Part shown: one piece after another, positions 1 through 8,905 of the stretch
Layout: each line of letters starts with the position of its first letter
Position numbering within the stretch: position 1 is the first letter of the stretch
NCBI GenBank assembly: GCA_035363115.1
Contig: DAOSEM010000001.1
Coordinates: forward strand, 1,240,001-1,304,000
DNA length: 64,000 nt
Source: Syntrophales bacterium
Lineage (GTDB): Bacteria; Desulfobacterota; Syntrophia; Syntrophales; PHBD01
Reading direction: 5' to 3'
The notes under the pieces: model-generated
Seen by the model: the letters and a program-made list of their open reading frames with translations, nothing else
Database searches by the model: none
Told to the model about the DNA's origin: nothing
Position numbers and translations under genes: made by a program

Positions 1-723
1 ATAGTCCCGCGGGGCCGCGAGTCCTGTTCCCACGGCGGTCCCGCCCAGGTTGACCACCCGGAGCCGCTCCTCCCCCTTGAAGGTCCGCCAGCGGTCCCGG
101 GAGATCGCCTCGGCGAAGGCGGCGAACTCCGCCCCGAGGGTCATGGGCACGGCGTCCTGCAGCTCCGTCCGTCCTACCTTGACGATGGCGCCGAATTCCT
201 TTTCCTTTTCCTGGAAGGCTCCCTGGAGGTCCGCCGCGGCTCGGCTCAGGCTCCGCAGTCCGAAAATCCCGGCGACCTTGACGGCCGTGGGGTAGGTGTC
301 ATTGGTGGACTGGTGGAGATTGACATGCTCCAGGGGGTGGACGAGGGCGTAGTCGCCTCTCCGGCCCTCCAGGATCTCGATGGCCCGGTTGGCCAGGACC
401 TCGTTCAGGTTCATGTTCGTGGATGTCCCCGCCCCGCCCTGGAGGGCGTCCACGGGGAACTGACCGGCAAGCCCGCCCCCCGCGACTTCGTCGCAGGCCT
501 GCTCGACGGCCCGGGCCCTCTCCGCATCCAGGTGACCCGTTTCGGCATTGGCCAGGCAGCAGGCCTTCTTGACCAGGGCATAGGCCCGGATCAGCCCGGC
601 GTTGACGGTCCTCCCGGAGAGGGGAAAGTTGCGGACCGCCCGGAGGGTGTGGATCCCCCAGTACGCATCCGCCGGGATCTCCAGCTCGCCCAGAAAGTCC
701 TTTTCGATGCGCGTCGAATTCAT
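1..723 (-). CDS. aspA: aspartate ammonia-lyase (aspartase), 3' end cut by window edge
   Basis: The reverse strand from the ATG at 723 stays open to the window edge (241 codons), so only the N-terminal half is visible. It would deaminate L-aspartate to fumarate and ammonia in the cytoplasm. The translation shows two fumarase/aspartase-superfamily signatures: QGGAGTSTNMNLNEV at about residues 95-109 and NLHQSTND at about 135-142, followed by a GRTELQDAVPMTLG-type segment near residue 190. The C-terminal GSS loop lies beyond the edge. Fumarase class II and argininosuccinate lyase share the fold, but the N-terminus (RIEKDFLGE..IP..AYWGIHTLRA) is typical of aspartase. It is divergent from hsdM and has its own promoter candidate at 841-869. 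Family assignment is firm; substrate is inferred. Confidence 0.9.
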   Translation of the reverse strand, partial: MNSTRIEKDFLGELEIPADAYWGIHTLRAVRNFPLSGRTVNAGLIRAYALVKKACCLANAETGHLDAERARAVEQACDEVAGGGLAGQFPVDALQGGAGTSTNMNLNEVLANRAIEILEGRRGDYALVHPLEHVNLHQSTNDTYPTAVKVAGIFGLRSLSRAAADLQGAFQEKEKEFGAIVKVGRTELQDAVPMTLGAEFAAFAEAISRDRWRTFKGEERLRVVNLGGTAVGTGLAAPRDY

Positions 724-840
724 CCGATGTCTCGCTGCATGCCTTCGTTGGTGCACGTATCGCATCTGTGCGCCGGCAGCCGTTATAAGGGACCTCGAAC
801 GGTCCGGTGCAGTCCGCCTCGTAATCATGGGTGCCCGTCG

Positions 841-869
841 TTTATATACGACCGTCCCGCCGCTGTCGA
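841..869 (-). promoter_or_regulatory. sigma-70-type promoter candidate for aspA
   Basis: Read on the minus strand: -35 TCGACA (864-869), 17-bp spacer, -10 TATAAA (841-846), each 5 of 6 to consensus. The predicted start lies about 110 nt upstream of the aspA ATG. Seen by eye only. Confidence 0.45.
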
Positions 870-948
870 GGGGGGAATAAGGCCCGGACAGTCGTCGAAA
901 CCGCGTCTCTGCTATGGACATCATCCTGGGAAATTTCCGCCCGCTTTC

Positions 949-977
949 TTGACACTGCCCCCCGCTTTCTGTATCGT
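949..977 (+). promoter_or_regulatory. sigma-70-type promoter candidate for the hsdM operon
   Basis: A perfect -35 TTGACA at 949-954, an exact 17-bp spacer and a -10 TATCGT (4 of 6) at 972-977. The predicted transcription start near 984 leaves a leader of about 50 nt before hsdM. This is the only good promoter seen upstream of the restriction operon. Confidence 0.55.
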
Positions 978-1036
978 CCCGGTATCCTCAATCGCTCCAC
1001 GGTATTGATTTCCCTTTCGCCCTGATGAGGTATCCC

Positions 1037-2620
1037 GTGCCCAGACCCAGGAAAAACTCCGGCTCCAAAACAAGCAACGGCGCCACCGTCGGCTATGAAG
1101 CGCAGCTCTGGCAGATGGCCGACGCCCTGCGGGGCAGCATGGACGCCGCTGAATACAAGCATGTCGTCCTCGGCCTCATCTTCCTGAAGTACATCTCCGA
1201 CGCCTTCGAGGAGAAGCACACCGGCCTCGTCGTCGAAAAGGCCCAGGGCGCCGACCCCGAAGACCCGGACGAATACCGGGCCGTCAACGTCTTCTGGGTG
1301 CCCCCGGAGGCGCGCTGGCCGACGCTGAAGGCGCGGGCGAAGCAGTCTACCATCGGCCGCCTCGTGGACGACGCCATGGCGGGCATCGAGCGGGACAACC
1401 CGGCGTTAAAAGGCGTGCTGCCCAAGGACTACGCCCGGCCGGCCCTCGACAAGGAGCGCCTCGGCCAGCTCATCGATCTTGTCAGCAACATCAAAATCGG
1501 TGACGAGGAGAGCCGGTCGAAGGACGTCCTCGGCCGGATCTACGAATACTTCCTGTCCCAGTTCGCCAGCGCCGAGGGGAAGAAAGGCGGCGAGTTCTAC
1601 ACGCCCCGATGCGTGGTCAAGCTCCTGGTTGAGATGATCGAGCCCTACCGCGGCCGGGTGTACGATCCCTGCTGCGGATCCTCGGGCATGTTCGTGCAGT
1701 CCGTGGAGTTCATCCGCGCCCACGCCGGGGGAAATGGAAACGGCGGCAAGGCCAAAGCCGACATCTCGATCTACGGTCAGGAGTCGAACTACACTACCTG
1801 GCGGCTGGCGAAGATGAACCTCGCCATCCGCGGCATCGAGGGCCAGATCGCCCACGGCGACACCTTCCACAGCGACTGTCACCCGGACCTGAAAGCCGAC
1901 TTCATCCTCGCCAATCCCCCCTTCAACATCTCCGACTGGGGCGGGGAGCGCCTGCGGGAGGACAAGCGCTGGGAATACGGTGTGCCGCCGGCGGGCAACG
2001 CCAACTACGCCTGGGTGCAGCACATCGTCCATCACCTGGCACCCGCGGGTGTAGCCGGATTCGTCCTTGCCAACGGCTCCATGTCCTCCAATCAGTCCGG
2101 TGAGGGGGAGATCCGCCGGAAGCTGGTCGAGGCCGATCTTGTGGACTGCATGGTGGCGCTGCCGGGCCAGCTCTTCTATTCGACACAGATTCCCGCGTGC
2201 CTCTGGTTCCTTGCCCGGGACCGGAAAAACGGCAGGTTCCGGGACCGGCGGGGGCAGGTGCTCTTCATCGACGCCCGCAAACTCGGGAGCATGGTGGACC
2301 GGACCCACCGGGAGCTGACCGACGGGGACATCGCCCGCATCGCCGGAACCTACCACGCCTGGCGCGGCGAGAAGGAAGCCGGGGAATATGCGGATGTTCC
2401 CGGCTTCTGCAAGAGCGCCGCCCTGGAAGAAGTCCGCAGGCACGGCCACGTCCTCACCCCCGGCCGCTATGTCGGCGCCGAGACCCGGGAGGACGACGGC
2501 GAGCCCTTCGAGGAGAAGATGAAGCGCCTTACCGCCCAATGGCGGGAACAGCAGGCCGAGGCGGCGAAACTGGACAGGCTCATCAAGGCCAACCTGGAGG
2601 AGCTCGGCTATGGCGTTTGA
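1037..2620 (+). CDS. hsdM: type I restriction-modification system, DNA methyltransferase subunit
   Basis: M subunit of a type I R-M enzyme: an adenine-N6 methyltransferase that acts with HsdS to protect host DNA and with HsdR to restrict. The N-terminal HsdM_N helical domain is recognisable ([20 protein letters not shown]). It is followed by the SAM motif [10 protein letters not shown] (about residues 210-219) and the catalytic NPPFNISDW (about 293-301). Length (about 528 aa) is normal. I prefer the GTG at 1037 because GAGG lies 6 nt upstream; the in-frame ATG at 1025 has no ribosome site. hsdS follows only after a 400-bp gap holding a palindrome array, which is unusual because hsdM and hsdS commonly overlap. 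Confidence 0.95.
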   Translation: MPRPRKNSGSKTSNGATVGYEAQLWQMADALRGSMDAAEYKHVVLGLIFLKYISDAFEEKHTGLVVEKAQGADPEDPDEYRAVNVFWVPPEARWPTLKARAKQSTIGRLVDDAMAGIERDNPALKGVLPKDYARPALDKERLGQLIDLVSNIKIGDEESRSKDVLGRIYEYFLSQFASAEGKKGGEFYTPRCVVKLLVEMIEPYRGRVYDPCCGSSGMFVQSVEFIRAHAGGNGNGGKAKADISIYGQESNYTTWRLAKMNLAIRGIEGQIAHGDTFHSDCHPDLKADFILANPPFNISDWGGERLREDKRWEYGVPPAGNANYAWVQHIVHHLAPAGVAGFVLANGSMSSNQSGEGEIRRKLVEADLVDCMVALPGQLFYSTQIPACLWFLARDRKNGRFRDRRGQVLFIDARKLGSMVDRTHRELTDGDIARIAGTYHAWRGEKEAGEYADVPGFCKSAALEEVRRHGHVLTPGRYVGAETREDDGEPFEEKMKRLTAQWREQQAEAAKLDRLIKANLEELGYGV

Positions 2621-2672
2621 TCATGAAAATCTATTTCAATACGGGACTCCATGATCTCCTCTCTCATTGACA

Positions 2673-2942
2673 TGTCGATGCCGGCGACACGTTTTCCGAA
2701 CGTGTCCAAAAAAATGGATTTTATGGACACGTTTTTCGAAAGTGTCCATGCCGTGGACATGTTCGGACGGACCCGACCCGTCGCGAGGCTGGATGGCGAT
2801 GCCGCTGCTGACCGGAAGGAGATTGGGTATGGCGGGTGAGATGCAGGGGCATCGTATGCATAATATCTCTGGTAGTGGCAAGTCTCACTCAGATACGTGT
2901 CGATATTCATCCCATTTATCGACACGTTTTCTGAATATGTCG
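2673..2942 (+). repeat. array of GACAC/GTGTC palindromes between hsdM and hsdS
   Basis: Three copies of a 21-bp near-palindrome begin GACACGTTTT and end GTGTC or ATGTC: 2686-2706, 2726-2746 and 2921-2941. The first has perfect arms GACACGTT/AACGTGTC; the second has ATGGACAC/GTGTCCAT (2723-2749). Copies 1 and 2 are exactly 40 bp apart. A perfect 11-bp inverted repeat ACGTGTCGATA/TATCGACACGT spans 2895-2927 and shares an arm with copy 3. Further half-sites TGTCG/CGACA (2673-2689) and TGTCCA/TGGACA (2743-2759) overlap the first two. All frames across here read as low-quality peptides, so the signal is at DNA or RNA level. It could be operator sites, RNA hairpins or a REP-like element. It fills most of the 2621-3023 gap. 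Confidence 0.75.
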
Positions 2943-3023
2943 ATGACGTCGATATGAGGGAGCATGCACGTACCACCAAGTAGTTATGTGGGGATAGACA
3001 CAACAATTCAAAGGAAGTTGGTT

Positions 3024-4256
3024 ATGGCTAGTGATTGGATCGATACAACAATCGGTGAGCAAGTCACGCTCCAACGAGGTATAGACATCACGAAAGCTGA
3101 ACAACGCTTTGGAGCAATTCCTGTGGTCTCTTCGGGTGGATTTTCTAGTTGTCACGATACTGCTGCATCGACTGGTCCAGGGGTGATCCTCGGAAGGAAA
3201 GGTGTTGTAGGTAGCGTTTACTACGTCCCGTCAGACTATTGGCCGCATGACACCACTCTATGGGTGAGAGATTTTCACGGAAATGATCGGCGCTTTGTTT
3301 ACTACTTTTTCAAATGGTTAGCACCACGACTTTCTACCATGGATGTCGGTTCGGCGAATCCGACGCTGAATCGGAACCATGTGCATCCAATTGAAATACG
3401 ATGGCCGGCTAAAGTAGATGAACAACGTGCCATTGCCCACATCCTCGGTTCTCTGGACGACAAGATCGAACTGAACAGGAGGATGAACGAGACGCTGGAG
3501 GCGATGGCACGGGCGCTCTTCAAGTCCTGGTTCGTGGACTTCGATCCCGTCCGTGCCAAGTCTGAAAGCCGTGATCCCGGCCTCCCAAAGCATCTTGCCG
3601 ATCTCTTCCCGGACGCCTTCGTGGACTCGGCGTTGGGGGAGATTCCGAAGGGGTGGGTGGTGAAACCATTTACGGATATGGTTGAAATTATTGGAGGTGG
3701 AACACCAAAAACCGCAGTGCCCGAATACTGGAATGGCGATATCCCATGGTTTTCAGTTGTCGACGCACCAAGAAAAGCAGATGTCTGGGTCATTGATACC
3801 GAGAGAAAGATAACAGAGCAGGGGATTGATTATTCCTCGGCTTGTGTCCTCCCGGTAGGAACGACAATCATTACCGCTCGTGGAACGGTTGGCCAGATTG
3901 CTCTTGTAGGAGTGCCAATGGCCATGAACCAGTCCTGCTATGGTTTATACGACAGAACAGGAAACCAGGGGTTGTTTAACTATTTCAGAATCTTTGAATT
4001 GGTCGTAATTCTAAAACAGAGGACGCATGGATCTGTGTTCGACACGATCACTCGCGACACTCTTGCCAGCGTCCAGGTTGTCTGTCCGACTACCAAACTG
4101 ATCGATGTTTTCGAAATACAGATTGGACCTGCTTTAGAAAGAATTCGTGCTAATCTTTTCGAATCCCGAACCCTTGCCGCCCTCCGCGACACGCTGTTGC
4201 CCAAACTCATTTCGGGCGAGCTGCGGATCAGGGACGCCGAACGCTTTGTAAATTGA
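3024..4256 (+). CDS. hsdS: type I restriction-modification system, specificity subunit
   Basis: DNA-recognition subunit that sets the bipartite target for HsdM and HsdR. Two target-recognition domains are visible. The first starts DWIDTTIGEQVTLQRG and the second starts GEIPKGWVVKPFTDMVE near residue 210. Each is followed by a conserved helical spacer: LDDKIELNRRMNETLEAMA at about 150-168, and RTLAALRDTLLPKLISGELR near the C-terminus. The ATG at 3024 is chosen because AAGGAAG lies about 7 nt upstream and the sequence then matches HsdS N-termini. Base composition is clearly AT-richer than hsdM, as is common for exchanged specificity genes. Confidence 0.93.
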   Translation: MASDWIDTTIGEQVTLQRGIDITKAEQRFGAIPVVSSGGFSSCHDTAASTGPGVILGRKGVVGSVYYVPSDYWPHDTTLWVRDFHGNDRRFVYYFFKWLAPRLSTMDVGSANPTLNRNHVHPIEIRWPAKVDEQRAIAHILGSLDDKIELNRRMNETLEAMARALFKSWFVDFDPVRAKSESRDPGLPKHLADLFPDAFVDSALGEIPKGWVVKPFTDMVEIIGGGTPKTAVPEYWNGDIPWFSVVDAPRKADVWVIDTERKITEQGIDYSSACVLPVGTTIITARGTVGQIALVGVPMAMNQSCYGLYDRTGNQGLFNYFRIFELVVILKQRTHGSVFDTITRDTLASVQVVCPTTKLIDVFEIQIGPALERIRANLFESRTLAALRDTLLPKLISGELRIRDAERFVN

Positions 4257-4267
4257 TGGAGGGAGAA

Positions 4268-5248
4268 ATGAGCGCAAATCCCCTTGGTCGTTTGCAGAAG
4301 GTACCCCTGCGAGAGGTCTGGTCGTCCGAGTCAAGCGAATTCACACCCTGGCTGGCAAAAGAGGAAAACCTGAATCTTCTGGGCGAGACCATAGGCATCA
4401 TCCTCGAACTGGAAGCACAGGAAAAGGACGTTGGGCCGTTCAGGGCCGACATCCTGTGCAAGGACACCGCCACGGGTGAATGGGTGCTGATCGAGAATCA
4501 GCTTGAGCGCACCGATCATACACATCTCGGGCAATTGCTCACCTATGCTGCGGGGCTGAATGCCGTCACCATTGTCTGGATTGCAGGACGTTTTACCGAC
4601 GAGCACCGGGCCACCCTGGACTGGCTGAACGAACGCACCGATGAAAAGATAAATTTGTTCGGCCTTGAGATTGAACTGTGGCGGATCGACGATTCGCCAA
4701 TTGCGCCGAAGTTCAATGTGATCAGCCAGCCGAACGACTGGTCGCGAACGGTGCAAAGAGCGGCCTCCAGTGGAGAGATTTCAACGCACAAGCAACTACA
4801 GGTTAGATTCTGGACGGCATATAAGCAATACTTGGAAGATAAAGGCAGCTCTCTTCGTAGTCAGAAACCGTCACCGCAAAATTGGACCTACCATTCAATC
4901 GGGAAATCGGGCACTTGTCTTGCGTCCGTCATATCGCTCTGGAGCTCCGAGACGGGGATCAAAGATCCGGAGATCAGGGCAGAATTGTATCTGGATGGAC
5001 AAAATGCAGTACGGGAATTTGCTCTCCTGGAGAAGCAAAAGGAACGCATCGAAACAGAACTCGATTTTCCAATGATTTGGTTCAATCCGGAGAAAAAAGC
5101 TACACGGAGGCTATATACGAGAATTAGTGCGGATTTCACAAATGAAGCGTTGTGGCCGGAACAATTTGAATGGTTGCGACAACGATTGGAGAAAATGCAA
5201 AAGGTGTTTGTACCCATTGTGAAATCCATGAAGGTGAATCCGGAGTAA
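4268..5248 (+). CDS. DUF4268 protein with PD-(D/E)XK nuclease-like N-terminus
   Basis: I recognise a DUF4268-type protein of the kind often found beside restriction genes; its biochemical role is not known to me. The first ~110 residues look like a PD-(D/E)XK fold. A conserved Asp sits in FRADILCKD (about D61), followed by VLIENQLE (E76, Q78) and a HLGQLLTYAAG helix, which matches the D...ExQ...Q layout of such nucleases with Lys replaced by Gln. The C-terminal half is the DUF4268 domain (about residues 170-310). The ATG at 4268 has GGAGGGA just upstream; TTG 4253 and ATG 4256 in the same frame would overlap the hsdS stop. The gene is AT-richer than recQ downstream. Confidence 0.8.
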   Translation: MSANPLGRLQKVPLREVWSSESSEFTPWLAKEENLNLLGETIGIILELEAQEKDVGPFRADILCKDTATGEWVLIENQLERTDHTHLGQLLTYAAGLNAVTIVWIAGRFTDEHRATLDWLNERTDEKINLFGLEIELWRIDDSPIAPKFNVISQPNDWSRTVQRAASSGEISTHKQLQVRFWTAYKQYLEDKGSSLRSQKPSPQNWTYHSIGKSGTCLASVISLWSSETGIKDPEIRAELYLDGQNAVREFALLEKQKERIETELDFPMIWFNPEKKATRRLYTRISADFTNEALWPEQFEWLRQRLEKMQKVFVPIVKSMKVNPE

Positions 5249-5400
5249 TGATCATAGGGGCGTTGTTACGGATGTCAATCATCAAGAATACAGTTTGGGG
5301 TACCTGATGATGAGAGGTTATATGGCAGCCAGCATTTGTAGGCTGTAGAAGTGATAAACGATGACCAAAATATAACCAGCGGCGTGATGAAGGAGAGAGA

Positions 5401-5526
5401 TTGAAGGCACAGATCGTGGGAGACTTCGCTGGATTCCAGCTACTTGAAACCATCCGCCGTATCGTCGTCATAGGGCGCCGGTTGGCAGGTGCTGACCGTC
5501 GTCACCAGATGGAGTTACCCTCATGA
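5401..5526 (+). CDS. possible 41-aa leader peptide overlapping the recQ-like start
   Basis: A short frame with TTG start has AGGAG 5 nt upstream (5391-5395) and ends in a TGA that overlaps the ATG of the next gene (ATGA at 5523-5526), the same coupling used by the following genes. The peptide is basic (LETIRRIVVIGRRL in the middle) and not recognised. The rest of the 274-bp gap from 5249 shows no other gene. It may be a translational-coupling leader or chance. Confidence 0.25.
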   Translation: MKAQIVGDFAGFQLLETIRRIVVIGRRLAGADRRHQMELPS

Positions 5527-7598
5527 CCTACCGGCCTGAACGGGCGCTGGAACTCCTCCGGATCGGCACGGGTCTGGCCGGCGCCGTGTTCCGCCAGGGC
5601 CAGGAAGAGGCGATCCGCCATATCGTGGAAGGTCGCGGGCGGCTGCTGGTGGTTCAGAAGACCGGGTGGGGCAAGAGTTTCGTCTACTTCATCGCCGCCC
5701 GGCTGCTGCGCGAGCAGGGCCAGGGGCCGGCGCTCTTGATCTCGCCCCTCCTTTCCCTGATGCGCAACCAGATCCTGGCGGCGGAGCGCATGGGCGTCCG
5801 GTCGGCCACAATCAATTCCGACAACGAGGATCGATGGGCGGAAGTCGAAGCGGCCATGCAGCGCAACGAGCTGGATATCCTGCTCATTTCACCCGAGCGC
5901 CTGGCCAATGAGCGATTCCGCACGGAGGTGCTGGCGGGCGTGGCGGCGCGCGTCAGCCTGCTGGTGATCGACGAGGCGCACTGCATCTCGGATTGGGGGC
6001 ACGATTTCCGGCCGCACTACCGTCTTATCGAGCGCATTATCCGCAATCTCCCGCCCAACCTGCGGCTGTTGGCGACCACGGCGACGGCCAACAACAGGGT
6101 GATGGATGATCTACTGACGGTGCTTGGGCCGGAGCTGGCCGTTTCCCGTGGCGACCTGAACCGTCCTTCTCTCGCCTTGCAGACCATCCGTCTCCCGGGC
6201 CAGGCCGAGCGGCTGGCCTGGCTTGCCGGCCAAGTCCCGACGCTTCCGGGGCACGGGATCATCTATACGCTGACCGTGCGGGACGCGGAGTTGGTTGCCG
6301 AATGGCTCAGATTGTGCGGGATCGACGTGGAGGCATACACCGGCCGGTCGGGCGAGCGGCGTCCGGAACTGGAGCAGGCCCTCCTCGGCAATCGGGTGAA
6401 GGCGCTGGTGGCGACGACGGCGCTGGGCATGGGCTTCGACAAGCCGGACCTGGCGTTTGTGATCCATTACCAGACGCCGGGGTCCGTGGTCGCCTATTAC
6501 CAGCAGGTGGGACGGGCGGGACGGGCGCTGGAGGCCGCCTACGGCATTCTGCTCAGCGGCGAGGAAGAAACGGACATCACCGATTATTTCATCGCCGGGG
6601 CGTTCCCGACCCGGGAGGAGGTACGACAGGTACTGGAGGTCCTGGAAAGCAGCGCTGAAGGCCTTTCTCTGCCGCAGTTGCTGGGCCGGGTCAATATCAG
6701 CAATGCACGCATCGAGAAGACAATCGCCCTGCTCTCCCTGGAGTCCCCCGCGCCCATCGTCAAGGAGGGAACGCGCTGGCAGCTCGTCGCGACCACGCTG
6801 AGCGAGGAATTCTGGCGGCGGGCGGAGCGCCTGACGGAGCTCAGGCGTTCGGAACAGCGGCAGATGCAGGAGTATGTGAGCCTGGCATCGGGGCACATGG
6901 CCTTCCTGATTTCTGCGCTGGACGGGGATCCGTCTTCCGTGGATCCTCCCGTCCTGCCGCCCCTGTCTGTCGTTCCGGACGAAAAAAAGGTCCGCGATGC
7001 GGAGGCGTTTCTCCGCCGGACGAGCCTGCCCGTTGAACCACGCAAGAAATGGCCGGCGGGCGGTATGCCGAGCTATGGACTAAAAGGGTTCATTGCCCCG
7101 GAGCATCAGGCCAGCCCGGGAAAAGCGCTGTGCGTCTGGGGCGACTCCGGATGGGGCGGGCTGGTGCGCCGCGGCAAGTACTCGGAACGGCGCTTTGCCG
7201 ACGACCTGGTGGAGGCGACAGTGCAGCTTGTCCATGAATGGAATCCGCAACCCTCTCCGGCCTGGGTAACCTGTGTGCCGTCGCTGCGTCATCCGGATCT
7301 GGTGCCGGACTTCGCCCGGCGGGTGGCGGCAGGGCTTGGACTGCCGTTTCACGCCATTCTGGTGAAGACGAGTGACCGCCCCGAACAGAAGACCATGGCC
7401 AACAGCGTACAACAGGCAAGGAATATTGATGGATCTTTGGGCATCGATGGGCAGGAGCTTCCTCCGGGACCCGTTTTCCTGGTGGACGATATGGTGGATT
7501 CGCGCTGGACGCTGACCGTCGGGGCCTGGCTGCTCAGGAAGCACGGCAGCGGCGAGGTTTTGCCTCTGGCGCTCTCCCTGACGGGGTTTGGAAAATGA
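5523..7598 (+). CDS. RecQ-like ATP-dependent helicase fused to a phosphoribosyltransferase-like domain
   Basis: Residues ~1-375 are a RecQ-type superfamily 2 helicase: QKTGWGKS (Walker A, 45-52), [16 protein letters not shown] (DEAH box, 149-164), LLATTATAN (182-190) and [11 protein letters not shown] (motif VI, 325-335). The zinc module of classical RecQ is lost: the equivalent region ([12 protein letters not shown]...[13 protein letters not shown], 441-469) lacks its cysteines. Residues ~530-691 are a ComF/type I phosphoribosyltransferase-like domain with the PRPP-loop motif [15 protein letters not shown] (651-665). It would unwind DNA; whether the C-terminus is an enzyme or a nucleotide sensor is unknown. 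The stop overlaps the DprA-like start (ATGA), and the pair sits between hsdS and hsdR. It is not a housekeeping RecQ by architecture or context. Confidence 0.88.
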   Translation: MTYRPERALELLRIGTGLAGAVFRQGQEEAIRHIVEGRGRLLVVQKTGWGKSFVYFIAARLLREQGQGPALLISPLLSLMRNQILAAERMGVRSATINSDNEDRWAEVEAAMQRNELDILLISPERLANERFRTEVLAGVAARVSLLVIDEAHCISDWGHDFRPHYRLIERIIRNLPPNLRLLATTATANNRVMDDLLTVLGPELAVSRGDLNRPSLALQTIRLPGQAERLAWLAGQVPTLPGHGIIYTLTVRDAELVAEWLRLCGIDVEAYTGRSGERRPELEQALLGNRVKALVATTALGMGFDKPDLAFVIHYQTPGSVVAYYQQVGRAGRALEAAYGILLSGEEETDITDYFIAGAFPTREEVRQVLEVLESSAEGLSLPQLLGRVNISNARIEKTIALLSLESPAPIVKEGTRWQLVATTLSEEFWRRAERLTELRRSEQRQMQEYVSLASGHMAFLISALDGDPSSVDPPVLPPLSVVPDEKKVRDAEAFLRRTSLPVEPRKKWPAGGMPSYGLKGFIAPEHQASPGKALCVWGDSGWGGLVRRGKYSERRFADDLVEATVQLVHEWNPQPSPAWVTCVPSLRHPDLVPDFARRVAAGLGLPFHAILVKTSDRPEQKTMANSVQQARNIDGSLGIDGQELPPGPVFLVDDMVDSRWTLTVGAWLLRKHGSGEVLPLALSLTGFGK

Positions 7599-8905
7599 CA
7601 GCTCAACTTTCATCCAATACGCAGGCCGTTCTCCTGCTGACGGCACCGCTGATGACGGGGCGCGCCCTGCCCTCGCCGGATGTTCTGTCGCCGGGGGAAT
7701 ACAAGCGCCTGGCAAGGTTCCTCATGGAAAGGCAAAAGGAACCGGCGGACCTGCTCGGTGTTGATTCGGGAACGCTCCTGAAGGAATGCACTTTCTTGGA
7801 CGGCACCCGGCTCGCCCGCCTGCTGGAGCGGGGTTTCCAACTGAGCCAGGCGGTGGAGCGCTGGCAAAGCCGTGCGATCATGGTCATGAGTCGCGCCGAT
7901 GCGCCGTATCCGAAACGACTGAAGGATCGGCTCCGGGAAGATGCGCCGCCCGTCCTGTATGGGTGCGGCGACATTTCGATCCTGGAGACAGGCGGGCTGG
8001 CGGTGGTCGGTTCCCGCCAGGTGGACGCTGCGCTCATTGAATACACGGAGGCGGTCGGGAGGCTGGCGGCGGCGGCCAGACGCACCATCGTTTCCGGGGG
8101 AGCGCGTGGCGTCGATCAGGCGGCCATGAGCGGCGCCCTGGAATCGGGCGGCAGGGTGGCCGGGGTCATGGCGGACAGTTTAGGACGGGCGGCCCTGGTC
8201 CGGGAGCACCGGAATCTCCTCATGGAAGGCCAACTGGTCCTGATCTCTCCGTATGACCCGGCGGCCGGATTCAACGTCGGCCACGCCATGCAGAGGAACA
8301 AGCTGATCTACGCCTTGGCAGACGCGGCCTTGGTCGTAAACGCCGACTACAACAAGGGCGGCACCTGGGCCGGAGCGGCGGAACAACTGGATAAGCTCCG
8401 CTTTGTCCCGCTTTATGTCCGGAGCGACGGTGAAACGGGAAAGGGGCTGGAGGCGCTGAGACGGAAAGGCGCACTTCCTTGGCCGAACCCCGTAACGCCG
8501 GATGAGCTCGTGCAGACGCTGGACGCGCCGGCGGATCGGTTTGAGGAATTCCGGGAACAGGTTCCGTTGAGCTTCTCCGGGACCGGCGAAGCGATGCCCG
8601 CTTACCGGGGCGAAAGGAAGGAGCCGCCGCCATCCGCATCCCGGGAAGAAACCATGGCGCCATCGATTTCTTATCCCGCGGAGTTTCTTTTCGCGGCGGT
8701 GAAATCACTGGCTGAACAGATGCAGGCTGCGAAAACCGAGGCGGAGATCGCCAGAGAGTGGAACGTTTCGAAGGCTCAGGTAAAGGCCTGGTTAAAGCGC
8801 CTCATCGAGGAAGGCGTGATCGAAAAGAGCGGCCGGCCCGTTCGTTACCGAGCCGTTTCGTCGAAGGCAAAGCAGGTCTCCCTCTTCGATAAGGGGATCG
8901 AATGA
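7595..8905 (+). CDS. DprA/SLOG-like nucleotide- or ssDNA-binding protein with C-terminal winged helix
   Basis: The central Rossmann fold is of the DprA/Smf (SLOG) type: AVVGSRQVD (136-144), [14 protein letters not shown] (165-178), [20 protein letters not shown] (229-248) and [12 protein letters not shown] (254-265). These match the GSR, SGGARGID and PxRNRxIxxLS motifs of DprA. Residues ~1-110 are a divergent N-terminal region, and ~365-430 form a winged-helix domain ([20 protein letters not shown]). Canonical DprA loads RecA on incoming single-stranded DNA. Here, coupled by 4-bp overlaps to the RecQ fusion and to hsdR, a role sensing DNA ends or nucleotides in defence is more likely. The FPxRN motif is altered, so I do not call it dprA. 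Confidence 0.85.
   Translation: MTAQLSSNTQAVLLLTAPLMTGRALPSPDVLSPGEYKRLARFLMERQKEPADLLGVDSGTLLKECTFLDGTRLARLLERGFQLSQAVERWQSRAIMVMSRADAPYPKRLKDRLREDAPPVLYGCGDISILETGGLAVVGSRQVDAALIEYTEAVGRLAAAARRTIVSGGARGVDQAAMSGALESGGRVAGVMADSLGRAALVREHRNLLMEGQLVLISPYDPAAGFNVGHAMQRNKLIYALADAALVVNADYNKGGTWAGAAEQLDKLRFVPLYVRSDGETGKGLEALRRKGALPWPNPVTPDELVQTLDAPADRFEEFREQVPLSFSGTGEAMPAYRGERKEPPPSASREETMAPSISYPAEFLFAAVKSLAEQMQAAKTEAEIAREWNVSKAQVKAWLKRLIEEGVIEKSGRPVRYRAVSSKAKQVSLFDKGIE

Noticed and set aside
313..1008. 231-codon plus-strand frame at the left end
   Set aside because: Antisense to aspA, which shows the conserved aspartase motifs.
2651..2839. Short frames between hsdM and hsdS in several phases
   Set aside because: They arise from the GACAC palindromes, which stay open in several frames; no ribosome site or family match.
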